Shown here one piece after another: positions 34,470-47,188 of a stretch of DNA of 64,000 bases. Under the pieces are notes generated by a model. The model was not told the origin of the DNA. It ran no database searches and worked only from the letters and a program-made list of their open reading frames with translations. Within the stretch, counting starts at the first letter, position 1; the number at the start of each line of letters is the position of its first letter. A program made the translations under genes and the position numbers. Origin of the DNA: Odobenus rosmarus divergens (Eukaryota > Chordata > Mammalia > Carnivora > Odobenidae); NCBI RefSeq assembly GCF_000321225.1, contig NW_004451510.1, positions 1,219 through 65,218 of the forward strand. Direction: 5' to 3'.

Positions 34470-34745
34470 CTCATCCCCGGTGTGCTTCAGAAAGTATGAT
34501 CTGATGACTCATCCCCCGGTGTGCTTCAGAAAGTATGATCTGATGACTCATCCCCCGGTGTGCTTCAGANNNNNNNNNNNNNNNNNNNNNNNNNNNNNNN
34601 NNNNNNNNNNNNNNNNNNNATCTGATGACTCATCCCCCGGTGTGCTTCAGAAAGTATGATCTGATGACTCATCCCCCGGTGTGCTTCAGAAAGTATGATC
34701 TGATGACTCATCCCACGGTGTACTTCAGAAAGTATGATCTGACGA
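34470..34745. repeat. 39-bp minisatellite (VNTR) with assembly gap
   Basis: Unit CTCATCCCCCGGTGTGCTTC + AGAAAGTATGATCTGATGA (39 bp). Copies start at 34470 (one base short), 34508, 34547 (cut by gap), 34629, 34668 and 34707 (last copy with three substitutions). 50 N at 34570-34619 interrupt the array. Unit boundaries generate ATGACTCAT, a perfect AP-1/bZIP core (TGACTCA), at 34505, 34544, 34626, 34665 and 34704. Confidence 0.97.
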
Positions 34746-35464
34746 GAGGACTCAAGGTTAAAGTTCCATGATGAATGGCTTCTTTTTTTTCCACTCCACC
34801 AGTGTGTGTCTGGGACTGCTTGCATCACCTCACTTGGAGATAATGTTAAAAGTCTAAATCCGGTACCCTTTGTGAGTGTGAGCCCTCTGTGCTTTCCACC
34901 AACAAAAGCATCTTCTGCCCAGGGGGCTTATGTGATAAAAACAAGAAAAGAGATGCCAGCAGTGGGTTTCAACTGATCATAGAACCAAATGGGCTTGAAA
35001 GTCTCTTCACACAAGGCTGGTGAGGGCTAACAGTCCCAAGGGAGGAGAAGCCCCAGGCTCTAGGGACTCCTTGTGTCTCCCCTGCACCTCTCCTAGCATG
35101 GTCCTGCTGGCTAAATCCCTGCCTCTAAATCAGATTTCCAAGAACTGTGAAGTCTGATGAGCCAACACCACTTGCTCCCACGTGCCTGCTGTGTGGACAT
35201 CGTGGATATTGAAGCAAACTAGCAGGAGTTTTCCCTGAGGATTGTGTGGCCGTGACATGGAGAGTGGGAATTCACAATGAGTCAGAACCATCAGAGTTGA
35301 GTCATGCTCTGCCCCTAGCATCTTCCCTCTCAAGCTCAGCTACCTCCATGGCCCTGGTTAGTACAAGCTCTGACTTGCAAACCTCTCCCTATCCTCTGTG
35401 GGAAAATCGGTGATACCATTAATAGATTTTATAGGCAACAGCCATACTCTACTTCCCAGTCAGG

Positions 35465-35890
35465 CAAACAACAAACCTTCACTGAGGACTCACTGGGCTG
35501 TGCACTAGAGATACGGACATCAACAAGACTTGGCCCCTGCCCTCAAGAAGCTCATAAGTCGGGAGACACATGAGTAAGGGGAGGATCACAAGGTAACTAG
35601 TAAGGGCCCTGATGGAGATGAACCTTGTTTGCACTGATTACAGAGAGAAAGGTTATCTACCTCCCTGTGTGACACATTAGAGCTAAGTCTTGAACAATCA
35701 GGAGAAGCCAGTTAGGGTACAGTTGTAGAGAAGTAGATTCCAGGAGGAATCACAGCATGATGACCTAGAGACTTAAGAGAAGAAGGTGTGATTCAAAGAT
35801 CACATGGGTGCAAAGGGGCAGTCACGGGGTCCTTGTCTTTCATGACAAGGAGCTTGGAATTTGTGGCTAATTAAGAGGAAAAGGGAAGAC
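35465..35890 (-). repeat. L2 LINE fragment
   Basis: ACTGGGCTGTGCACTAGAGA, CCCCTGCCCTCAAGAAGCTC, GAGCTAAGTCTTGAACAATCA, GTAGATTCCAGGAGGAATCA, GTCTTTCATGACAAGGAGC: antisense L2 order, diverged. Confidence 0.6.
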
Positions 35891-36942
35891 CATGGCCTTT
35901 AAGCCATAACCAGTTATAATCTCACCTGCAGCATCTCCTCTTAGCTTCAAGACATTTTCTGTTTCTTCATGGCTCATTAAGCCTCCTAACTGTGGCATAA
36001 TATATACCCAATATATACATATTCTACCCCTTGTCAAACCTGACATCCCGCAGCAGAGGAGCAGAGGGAGTGATGTTGGTATCCATTCCTTTGTCTAGAA
36101 AAACCCTTCATTACCGATTTCAGGCAGTTAACAGAGTCCTTGGGCTTTGTCTTGCATTTTTGTCACACAAAGCAAATAGAACAGTGCTAAAGAATGCATT
36201 TCAGATGGTAAGTAACCCATAAAAGAAAAAAAAAAGGACAATGTGAAAATTTAATAGTGAGGCTTCTAGGGACATTGTGTACTTTGATGGAATACAACTG
36301 ACATTTTCTTTTCTTTCTTTCTTTTTTTTGGTGACGTGGGGGAATAATTGCTCAGGATTGAGAAAGATCTGGTTGCCATTCTTCTCACTTTTCCATTGTT
36401 AAGAAAAGCAATCAAGAATGTGTTATTCATGTTTTACTGACTCAGTACTGTTGCGTGGACATGGATCAGGAAAACTAAATAGTCCCATTATATCTGGGCA
36501 TCTTCTTGACTCACTCTTCCTTTATTTAAAGAAATAGTTATATTATCCATTCTCAAAAAAGTTTGAAATTGAGGAAGGATATACATCCTAAAATCAGATA
36601 ATTAAGCAGATAATACAATTTTAATCTTAACTGGAAGTTGATTATGAATCAGGACATTCTCTTCTATCCCCAGTATTTTCCAGCACTGATTATCTTATGG
36701 TTAATATCCATGACTCTCTCTCTGTTCCTTCATTTTGGAATGTTTTGTTGCCATTTAGAACCATGGTTTTCTTGCCCCGTCTATTGTCATACTATTTTAA
36801 TTGTTAGGGTCGCTTCTGATTAGTAAGCACGTATGCTGCTGACACATAATCATCGGTTCACAGATTCTTAGTTTCCTTTTTATTGTCTCTCTTTGTGTGG
36901 GTGTGTGTGCATGGATTTGACAAGGAAGGAAGGTGTGTGGAG

Positions 36943-36965
36943 ACATATATATATATATATATATG
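36943..36965. repeat. (AT)n microsatellite
   Basis: Uninterrupted AT dinucleotides after GGAGAC and before GGATGATCC. Confidence 0.9.
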
Positions 36966-37375
36966 GATGATCCTTGTGGTTTTCTGCTTACTGTAGTATG
37001 GGAATGCAAGTATATGATTTATAATACAGAATGTACTTGAAGCACACTTAAAATTTATTTCGGGGTTTATCTTGGATGGAGAATCACAAACAAATAAATA
37101 AACCAAATAAAGCTTTGCCCCTCCAATTCAGGCTAGTGTCAGGTTGGGTTGTCAGATGGCAGGATCAGTGGCATGATAAGTCTTCCCTTTGGCAGCCGGA
37201 GGGGAGAGGGATTACTTGGTAATGAACGCAGAGTTTCAGAGAATGTAAGTGTATGCCTGTGTGTGCTGGCGAATGTGTGTGCACGTGTGTGAGACTACTT
37301 TTGCAAACACAGCCCCTCTGTAGTCACTCCGTGACACTACATTTGATCGCTCAGTTCCAGTCACTTCTCTTTTTA

Positions 37376-37573
37376 TTTTTTTAAAGATTTTATTTATTTA
37401 TTTGACAGAGAGAGACACAGCGAGAGAGGGAACACAAGCAGGGGCAGAGGGAGAGGGAGATGCAGGCTTCCCATGGAGCAGAGAGCCCGATGCGGGGCTC
37501 AATCGCAGGACCCTGGGATCATGACCTGAGCCGAAGGCAGATGCTTAACGATGGAACCACCCAGGCGCCCTGG
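37376..37573 (-). mobile_element. CAN-SINE with 16-bp target duplication
   Basis: TTTTTAAAGATTTTATTTAT … GATGGAACCACCCAGGCGCC. GTCACTTCTCTTTTTA is found at 37360-37375 and 37574-37589 without mismatch. Confidence 0.95.
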
Positions 37574-40500
37574 GTCACTTCTCTTTTTAAGATGGCCTCC
37601 GTAAAATGCTCTTCCTTCTGATGCTTGCAGGCATCACGATATTCTAGGTCTGCGTTCCTTCCCTGCCTAGATTGCATTTGCCTCTTTTCTGGTCTCTGCC
37701 TCGTGTCATCTCTGTTGTCCCATTTGTTTTCTTTGCTCTCTGCATTTCCATACTGCCAGCTCAGCTTCCTCATGTTGCTCTCCTGGGGAAGCCTCTGATG
37801 GCTTCCTTCTCTTTCTAGTAGCAGTTTTCAACCCCCTATACCCAATGACCACTGTTTATAAAACATATTGTTGATGTTCCTTTACTCTCAAATGAGACCA
37901 ATAAGAAACGTGACCTACCTCCACCTAATTTTGTAAAAGGCAATGCAAGTCCTTGCGTATAACGTGAAGGAGAACTGATCTTTGTCATACAGATATGTAT
38001 TTCTCTACAACATGCGTGGGCATGACAGCACTGGAAGACAGAGGAAGTGAGGGGTAAGATTCTCACACATGCTCTTAGAATCACAGGGAGTGTAAGCCAC
38101 CTATAGATGCAGACTTTTGTAAGTAGGTGATGTTGCTGTTGCAAATAACAGGCGCAGAGTGGTATTAGCGATAGCATTTTCAAAAATGGTACACAACTCT
38201 TGGTAAAGCTTTGAAGGAAACATTTTTTTTTCTCTTTGGTTTACATGGTAGTAGAAAACTTAGTGTTTGTTAAAAATGGGTACAGAATATTTTGCATGTG
38301 TATGTAAAACGGGGTTAGATTTTGGGCTTGGATATGGTAAATCAGGCTTCTCAGCTCATACATTTCCAGTAAGACATTTGAAAGTTGGGCAAGACAGGGG
38401 ACAAGGCTTAATTGCTCAGGACTGCTCTACACATTGCAGGGCAGGTGACATCTCTGGTCCCCACTAAACGCCAGTAGCAATCCTCACACATCTTGAAAAC
38501 TAAAACATCTGCCCAGAGTTCCAAAATATTCCCTAGGGGTGTAGTACCATTCCCTGGAGGGTGGCTGGTCCACAGAATAAAATCGAGTCCATTCTGCTTG
38601 GCATCCAAGGGCCTCCATGTCTGATCGTCAAGTATTAGAATAGCAAGACATTGAAAAGAATCTAAGTATTTAACTATAGGGAATTGGTTAAATTTTAGTA
38701 CATAATTTATATGCAGATTTCTAGTGCATAGACAATTAAAATTCTGTTCCAGAATAACATATTCATAATTTATTATTAATTGAAAAAAAATGAGTTATAC
38801 AAACAGCCACTATAGTATAATACCGATTTTGAAAAATCATGTGTTTATATGTGCACGGATACTTACATATATACAAACTATTGCTTATATGGTTAGATAA
38901 GGGGCAGACAACAGGCACCAAAATATTTTAGAGATAGACTTATAGGTGATGTTTCCTTTCTTTAGTATCCTTCTGTAGTGTCTTCATTTTCTACAATTAA
39001 CATATATTGCCTTCGTGAAAACAGTAATAACAGCAATGATAATAATAATAAACCAAAGTGTAGAGTAATTGACCTCATGAAACCATCAGGTTCCTTGAGT
39101 GCTTACCTATGCAAAGGCTATCCAGGTATTGCCCACCATCTGCTAACAGTTAAAAAAAATAAAATAATAAAATAAATTGAGCATTCACCCCAATATGTGT
39201 TTATTGTTTTGAAATTATCTACATGTATTACTTTTAAATATAATATGTACATTTAAAAATGCACATAATCACTTTTAAGCATGAATTTTAAAATTTGAAT
39301 TATTTAGAGATGTTCTAATCTCTTCTTACACCCCAGGGGACTGTCTTGTTTAGAGATCATGATTATACCATATTTCAATCAATGAGTTCACAAACTATTT
39401 TCTCTCCTGGCTTGTTCCCAGATGTAGCATATAATTTGTCTTCCCTTCGCTCTCTTTCTCTCTGCTTACGAAAACACCCACACTATCTGCACTGATTTTA
39501 GATTCAGAAGCAATGCCGCTGGTGGTCTATGTTGAGATCTTCAGCACGATTTCCAGGGCTCCCCAGGAGTTTCCAGCATCATGGTAGAGTTATGCTTTCC
39601 TCTCTAAAGAGACTGCCCCAAATAAGTTTCTGTCCATGTGTTTCTTCAGAAGCCTCACACCAGGGATTAGAAATGGAGGGTGAGGGAGTGAGGGAGATTC
39701 TGCAGAGATAAACCGGGAATCGTAAGACCCAGAGAATGTACCTGAAAATTCCATCAGTTTGCTTTGTCTCTCATCATTACTCAATGTTCTGATGCAGATT
39801 TCCTCTTCGATCAACATTTCATAAATAATTCTGCATCGTGCCAACCGAATTTACATTCTTAAAAGTAATTAACAAGTTGTCTTTTTGTACTCATGCGTGG
39901 TCATTTTCAGGCTTTTTTGGTTGTGGTTGTTTGCTGACCTGCAGATTTGTGACTAATGTTAGTCATTTATTACAGACTCCTTTCTCCACAACAGTAGAAG
40001 AAAAATAAATCTTTTAGAACCTACTTGATGGGTGCATTGTTTTATTGCTTATTTGGTGATATAGCTTGATATGCTATTCCAGATATCTTTAGAGGGAATT
40101 TACCATTCTCCCTGGCAGGTTTCTGATTAACAGCATTTGAAGATGAGACTGCATAATCTGGGTGGGATGATGGGCTTCCTTGGAAGCCTCTCAGGAAAGA
40201 TACCCAAAAGACCACTTCCTGGGGGTGTGGGCGGGGCTTCAGTGCCCCACCTGCTCTGCTCCATTTATTTCCTGCACATGTGTTCATGTATGTGCATAAG
40301 AGTTCATACACATTTTGAGAGCGTCTGTATATTTTTGAGAATTCTGATTCTAATTTTCTTTCCATCACCATCTCTGACATTGGTATAGCCAATCACTCAT
40401 TTTTGGATTACGAACTAAAAACAGCCCTTTCTTTAATGATGCAACAGTGTTTTGTTTTGTTTTTAATTTTCAAGGATGAATCTCTCTTTTAACAATGTGA

Positions 40501-40935
40501 TATAGCATTTATAATATATTCGTCAAAAATCTTGTTTCCTCGTGGATGGAACTCATTTTAAATCTGTGCTTTCTTTAAAATTTATATTTAGGGAGAATCT
40601 AATATAGACATGCCCTTTACATGAAGTATTTCTGAATGTGACTTGAGAGACTCTCGTTCTGATAGTGGCTGGGATGTAGATTTTGAAAACGCTTAACTAA
40701 TGAATTTCCTAGGTCTTGTAGATACTGTATTTTCTTTCCCCAAACCATTAAGACTGAGATAAATGCTGTCCTTTTTAAGTATCCTCTTAGGTAGAGCTGT
40801 TTTAACTACAATTTGTCAGATATCCTACTAGTTGTAACCAGTTTGTTCTTGCTTGTGTCATTCTGCAGCTCAGGGTCAAGGAGCCACTTGGGCGCATCCT
40901 GTGTAAGCATGACCTTCTTCAGAAATCAGCTGGGG

Positions 40936-41128
40936 GGCGCCTGGGTGGTTCAGTGGGTTAAGCAGTCTGCCTTTGGCGCAGATCATGATCCCGGCATCCT
41001 GGGTTCGAGTCCTGCATCAGGCTCCCTGCTCAGCGGGAAGCCTGCTTCTCCCTCTCCGTCTTCCCTTTGTTCCTGCTCTCTCTCTCTCTCTCTCTCGAAT
41101 AAATAGATAAAACTTAAAAAAAAGAGAA
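40936..41128 (+). mobile_element. CAN-SINE with perfect 15-bp target duplication
   Basis: GGGGGGCGCCTGGGTGGTTC head, CTCAGCGGGAAGCCTGC body, (CT)n, A tail. AGAAATCAGCTGGGG lies at 40921-40935 and 41129-41143. Confidence 0.95.
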
Positions 41129-43085
41129 AGAAATCAGCTGGGGAAGCTGGGTTGTCCCTTCTGCTAAAGGACGTGGGATACTCTGAATGTTTCATGGGTT
41201 TAGGCTCATTGTTCTTCCCTAGTTTAAGTCATAGTCTTTCTAGATAGCTAGACTCCATTGTATTTATGCAGTTTCAACCAACAAAAGATCCTAACAACAT
41301 TCTTGTTGGATATGCATGCGCAATGGGCGAGTTCCCAGTGAGCTCTCTTTTGTATTCAATAACATTGTTCAACACACAGAACACATTTTTTGGATTGTTG
41401 TTCTTATTAATTTATTTACTTTTATTGCTTTTTTGGTCTTTGGGGCTTCAAGCATTATTTTCAGATGCATACAGAGGAATTTTCAAAGTGAGTGACCTAA
41501 ACTCCCCAGGAAAGCCAGACAAGTACAGATGTCCTTATTAAAAAATTATTTTTTCTTTCTTTTTAGTTTTCTCTCCTAAGTTTACGAGCACACGCCCCCC
41601 CCCCCCACTGTTTCTTCTCATTTACTCTTCTCTCCTGGACTCTTCTCATGTACCGTGGAAGAAGCTCGGAGCTTGGCCTATCTGTTGAAAATTAAAATTG
41701 AGCAAGATGAAGCTGGGTGTCTCTAACAGGCTGAGGCTGAGCTCATGGGGTTAGGTCAGGACAAGACGGGTTCTGAAAGAGGAATGGGTGTGTGTATGGC
41801 TTCTTGTGCCTGCTCACACCCGTGTACACTTGCTCCCTGGGTCTGGCCAATCCACTGGGCACTCTTGATAGCAGTTATGGAAACTGAAGCCAAACAAAGA
41901 AGTTAAAGCTGCATTTCAACAAACATCTTTTTGTACCTCAGGTTTACTGTTCAGCACAGAAGCATGGGTATATTCCTTTGTACACCAGGAGTAGCACTGG
42001 CCTTGTCCATAGCAATTACATATGAACCAAGTCGGTTGCCTAAATATGCCAGTTTCTTTAGTCTCTGCTCAAAACCTAAGGCCATCTGAAATAATTCTGT
42101 ATTTCCGAATACGTCAGGGTGCACACTGAGGAAAGGCAGAAGCTTAGTCTTAATCAGTCCAGAACACATTACTGTGTCCTGAGTATAATTTTATTTCATG
42201 TACTGGGTCAGAGGTGACAAACTCAAGCGCCCATAGAAGCTAGACAAGTAGCCTAAGTTAGGGAGGTAGACTGGCCATAATACGATAGGGAATGGTGTGG
42301 CAGAGCAGAGAGCCATGGCCTCAGCTAAAGGGAGGAGGCTTTACTCAGCTTCTAAGGATGACTGCCCGGCAGGAACGCAGAGCTCTATCCCACGTCTTAC
42401 TGTTGGAGAGATGCTAGATACACAGATCTTTACGTGAACTGTCCTTTGCTTTTGATGTTTTGCATGTTGGCAAATGTTTAAAACAATTTGCAATGTACAT
42501 CTGTCAGTGGGATCTGGCCTTCTGGCTTTTAGCCTGCAACTCTTACCTGCATTCATCAGGCCTTAACTACCTGTTTCTGTACGTGTCACCGGAAGCTCCT
42601 TGGAATGAGGCCATGTCCCTTCTTGCTCTTTGTTCTTTCACGGTCGCTAGTGTGATGGTCAGTCCTCAGCCCGCCATGAACTAAGAGGGATGCCCAAGTT
42701 CTGTGTCCTCTACCAGAAGAAGAAATCTCACGGTCACACGCTGTCAGACTTGTAAACAAGAGGGTTTTCAGGATGGTAATCCTGAGGCAAATGTGGCAGC
42801 ACACTTAGGATAGATGGGTAAATTCTGTTCTTGTGTCTTCTCTGTTCCGCATCCTGAGAACTAGATGGGGCCTCTGAGCTCCACGCCTCTCTTGAGACTT
42901 GTGGAGCCCTGAGGATATCTGTCTTCCTAGGTTCTCTGAAAGCCTCCGCTATCTAGTGAAGAGGCCTAGAGAGGAAGCAGAGAGGCAGGCCCAGGAGAGC
43001 AAGCGGCCGAAGGAGGGGTGCTGGGGGTAAGAGTTCCCCAGATAGGGATGACTCCCTGCTCCCTTCCGTGAGCATCCTAAGGAGG

Positions 43086-43088
<3 letters not shown>

Positions 43089-43120
<32 letters not shown>
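43089..43120. repeat. (GT)16 microsatellite
   Basis: Perfect GT run of 32 bp between GGAGGTAG and TCCAGATGTG. Confidence 0.95.
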
Positions 43121-43121
<1 letters not shown>

Positions 43122-43506
43122 CCAGATGTGGGAATGTCTGCTCATTTCTAACATGTAAGGACACGGCACAGCCTCCACGGATCAAGGGATCATGTTGGTT
43201 CGGATTGTAAGCATTTCATATACTGGACCAGTCAACTAAACGCTAGCACTGAACCTCTGCGGGACCCCGGGGGGACTGTGGGAGCTGTAAAATGGCAGAG
43301 ATTGACTTTCAGTCTGGCCTGGTAGGACCCTGGCTTGAGGTTGGATTTAATTTTATTCAAAGGATATAAAGTACTGTGACATTTCATGCACACCTGAGTT
43401 TATGGAGCAAAATTCATACCCACAACACAACCATTAAGGAAATTGCCCTGGACTCAATGCAGTATTTATTGTTGCAAAACAAAGAGTGGACCCTGAGCTG
43501 AAAGAA

Positions 43507-43532
43507 ATTTTTTTTTTTTTTTTTTTTTTTTT
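43507..43532. repeat. Poly-T run (about 26 nt)
   Basis: Homopolymer between AAAGAAA and GCAAAACATC. No LINE or SINE body was recognised next to it. Confidence 0.9.
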
Positions 43533-43568
43533 GCAAAACATCTGTAAGTCCCTTTGCCAGAACCAAAC

Positions 43569-43582
43569 CTGCCCCCTGGTGG
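43569..43582 (-). promoter_or_regulatory. Predicted CTCF core motif
   Basis: The minus strand reads CCACCAGGGGGCAG, matching all 14 positions of the CCASYAGRKGGCRS consensus. Occupancy cannot be judged from sequence alone. Confidence 0.55.
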
Positions 43583-44189
43583 CACTTTTGCTCATTTTTC
43601 CATTCTGAGCTGGGAAGTGCCATCGTGAACGCTGACCTAAGAAATGCGGTTACAACATGGGCTAGAACTTCAGCCTCTCTGGTGTCCAGGCTACTGGATT
43701 CTGCCAGACCCGGAAAGGCTCACCTGAGTAAGAAATTCTCAAGGGATCAAATCGATCCTTGTCTTCACTTCAAATGCGTTTCTGCTCGTCTTTCTTCCTC
43801 TTTACTCCAGAGGAAGGAGTTCTTATTTCCACAGCAAACTCTTCCATGTTTACCTTTGGGTCTCCCATCCGGGACTTCATCCAATGGGCAATCTCTCTGC
43901 CCCTCTACTTCCCTTCTCTTCCACTCCCACCGCTCCGTCCTCACTCCCCCTCTTTCTTAGATTTGCATTCTTTCTTTTTCTCTCAGATATTGCTGCCCTC
44001 AATCAATAAACACGTCCAGGCTCTCACAACCTTGAAGGAAATAATTTTACGATTTTCATTTAGCATCGCTTCTCCTCACGTGACTTCCTGTCTCTTTCTC
44101 CATCCCTCTGGACTAAAAACTTCTGAGAAGAAAAGCTTAAAGGGTCTGACCCTGGGTACCATCCTGTGTCACAGTTTATAAAACCATTC

Positions 44190-45200
44190 CTATCGTTTGG
44201 GGCATTCAGGTTGCTTAGAGTGTTTTGCCATTGTGAATGGTAATGGATGAACGTGTCCATGCTCACACTGGCTCTTGCTTTTATTATGTTAGAAGACAGA
44301 TTGCTCAGTATGTCATTGCTGATGATGAAAATCACTGGTTTTCGGCCTGACTCTGGCGGTGTGTTGTGATACTGATTTTTAAGAAGATTGTAACCATTTA
44401 CAGTGCCACCAGCGAGGAATGAGTTCATAGGCTTCCAGCTAACTGGGGCAACACTGTGTGTTGCCAGAGTGGAGGGAAATGCTATTCAGAGAAGGTGAAA
44501 CATCGTATCTTAAGTTTGCTTTACGTTTTATTGTATTAATTGTTGGTGGGCTGAACAATGTCGTATTTTTTTTCTTTACTGATTCTGCTTCTCTGTGTAT
44601 TCATTGTTTTTTTCCCCATATTTTCCATATTTATATTTTGAGGTCTGATGTTTTCCTTACGAATTTGAATGAGGGTATATATAGTTTGAGTTTTAAGGCC
44701 CTTTTTGTCAGATAAAATGCAAATATTGTCTTCGGTATAATGTCCTTTTTATTTTAGTCTTGCTGTTTTTTTCATTGTACAGAAGTTTTAAATTTTTTAT
44801 GTATTCAAATCTGTCAGTCTTTTCCTTCTTGATTTATTCCACTGCTTCAAAGCTGAAGTTACTGTCTTTCACAAATCTGATAAATATTCTATTCCATCTC
44901 CTGCTGGTTTTTCTGTCATTCAATTTTTTTTTTTTGTATTTAACTCCTTAATCCAGGTGGAGGTTATTTTTGTATACAGTGTGAACTATAACTCTAACCT
45001 GGACAGTTCCCCAAATTATTATATAGTTCTTCCAGTTTGATTTATTAAGTAATTCTTCTTACCGCTTTTTATTCTAGAAAGCTCATGTTGTCATGTGTTA
45101 CATTTTTAAAAACACTTTCTTCTACTTCTGGATTTTCCAGTCTGTTGTATTGACCTGTGTTTCTGTTTTTGAGCCAGGAACAAAGGTTTTAAGAGGCATT
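44190..45200 (-). repeat. Ancient L1 LINE (3' ORF2/UTR region)
   Basis: TTTACAGTGCCACCAGCGAG, GTCAGATAAAATGCAAATAT, AGAAGTTTTAAATTTTTTAT, AATCCAGGTGGAGGTTATTT, TTTGTATACAGTGTGAACTA correspond to the antisense of an old L1M ORF2 end. No intact reading frame remains. Confidence 0.65.
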
Positions 45201-45399
45201 GCTTCATAATGGGCTCCCAAAGTTGCTAAAACGCCCCCTTTTTGATTCTTGTTTACAACGGCATTCTTTAAAACTATATTTTAAATTTTTTTCAAATGTA
45301 TGTCAGAACTTTTTTTTTTAAGTTAAAAAGACATCTTTGTTAGGATTTTTATTGGCGCTTACATCACTAGATCTGGAGCTAAATTAATAATAACCTTTG

Positions 45400-45590
45400 C
45401 TGCTCATTGGCTGTGTGACCATGGACAAGTTACTGAAAGTCCCTTGTCCCCTTGCCTTTTCTTTCTCATCAATGGCATGGGGATAATAAAAATATCTCCC
45501 TTCAAGGGTTTTGATAGGGATTGGATGGTATAATCCAGGTGCCATGTCTGGCACAGAGTAAGTGCTTGTTAAACATTGATTTTCGTTATC
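45400..45590 (+). repeat. MIR SINE
   Basis: TGGCTGTGTGACCATGGACAAGTTACTG, ATGGCATGGGGATAATAAAA, TGGCACAGAGTAAGTGCTTG, in sense MIR order. Confidence 0.85.
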
Positions 45591-45924
45591 AATCCTGTTA
45601 CCCCACGTTTGAAGTATGAACCTCAATGTCTTCTTGATGGCTTTCTGTTTGCCCCTCTCCAAATTACCTTATATACTGTTACAATAATAAATGTTCTAAA
45701 ATACAACCCTGATCATCATGTCACTTCTTCATGTTTTCTTTGTCCCAAAGGGAAAGAGTCCATAATTGTTCAGGGACTGCGGTGGTCCAGTTTATTTCAA
45801 CCTTCTTGTTCTGTCTCTTGCTCATCCTCCTCATGCACCCTGCTTTTGAAAAATCACACTAAAATGATATATTATGGATTTGCACGGATTAAATGAGAGA
45901 GTGCAGGCAAGCCATTTTGCACAG

Positions 45925-46095
45925 TGCTGAGTAGGACTCATTTGCAGAGCCCAGTGCAAAATGGAAATACGGGGCCCCTTTGTTCAGAAATGATCAAAAA
46001 TTTCAAGACAGTGACAGTACAACATTAAACCAAGTATGAGGCCCTTCTCAAGTGTGGGGCCCTGTGTGACCCCTTGAAGCCAGCCCCGGGACTCC
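45925..46095 (+). mobile_element. Old DNA-transposon-like repeat, copy 1 of 2
   Basis: GAGCCCAGTGCAAAATGGAA, TCAAAAATTTCAAGACAGTG, GAGGCCCTTCTCAAGTGTGG, GAAGCCAGCCCCGGGACT. It is homologous to copy 2 about 770 bp downstream, in the same orientation. Confidence 0.55.
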
Positions 46096-46700
46096 GTGTT
46101 TGATAATGGAGATGAACTTTAGTATTCTGATCTTGCATTTTCTCACACTGCTCCCTCTGTCTCTGGTGTCTTGCTCCTATGTCCTTCCCCCTCTGTGGCT
46201 TACCTCTTGCTCAGTCTCCTTCCAGAAGCTCGAGAGGTATGTGCTTGTTTCCTCCTTTGAAGGAATATGGCTATTATCTAGTCTTCTCTATACCACTTCT
46301 AGCTTTTGACCTAGGATATAGGGAATTTTTGTGTATGAGCCCATCTTAAAAGTAGGCTGTCAGCCCCTCAGCTTGCCCAGGAAGCATTTCCTGAACTTGA
46401 GTATGAGAACCCTTCCCAAATACTCCTATGACACCTTTGCTACCCTGTCTTGGCCTTTACTATAAGATAGCAACGTTTTGGAGGGTGGAAAAGATGGTGG
46501 CAAGCTTGGGAAGAGAGGAGCAGGTGATAAGAAGGAAAGAAATAGCTGATGAATTTTAGCACAGCGATGATGCATTGAAACCCCCCATTATCAACTAAGA
46601 TTCCCTCACTTGTGTTAATGATGCTGTTGGTGGACAGGGAGAAGCAGAAAGTGGGACAGTGTGTCCCACTGGGGTCAGCCATATTTGAGCTTCGATATCC

Positions 46701-46872
46701 CAGGGCTGGCTGGTCGAGAGCCCAGTACAAAATAAAAATGATAATCCCCTTGTTTAAAAATTATCAAGAATTTCAAGGTGGGGATGGCAGAATATAAAGC
46801 CAAGCGTGAGGCTCTTCTAAGCTGAGGGCCCCATATAGCTGCACAGGTTACACACCCATCAAGCTAGCCTTG
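46701..46872 (+). mobile_element. Old DNA-transposon-like repeat with inverted ends, copy 2 of 2
   Basis: Starts CAGGGCTGGCT and ends AGCTAGCCTTG, inverted termini with two mismatches. The interior (GAGCCCAGTACAAAAT, TCAAGAATTTCAAGG) matches copy 1. The family name is not certain. Confidence 0.6.
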
Positions 46873-46949
46873 GTACTCTACCGAATGTTCATTAAGCTGG
46901 GTGGTGGTGGGGGTATTGTTAATATTCTTACTTCTTTGCATCTTCTCAC

Positions 46950-47015
46950 ATTGCTACTATCACATGATAGATGCAAATAAATGTTTGTTGAATGACTGGA
47001 TCAGTGAATAAAGGC
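46950..47015 (+). repeat. L2 LINE 3' tip
   Basis: CAAATAAATGTTTGTTGAATGACTGG is the sense 3' end of L2. Confidence 0.6.
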
Positions 47016-47188
47016 GTGAACTAATGTGTCACCCATTTAGGTGACTTACTTCCACACTTACAGTGGTTTCCTAGAGACATAGTTGTTCTTAGTTTCTTTG
47101 CCCATCAGGGCGCCCATAGAAGTTTTTTTAAATACTGCTTTTCCTGAGAGTGTGATTGGGCTTGTCCGGAGTGATGTCCTGGGATCAG

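Noticed and set aside
34465..34828. Open frames through the 39-bp minisatellite
   Set aside because: A 39-bp unit is a multiple of three, so any stop-free frame stays open automatically; there is no start context or family similarity.
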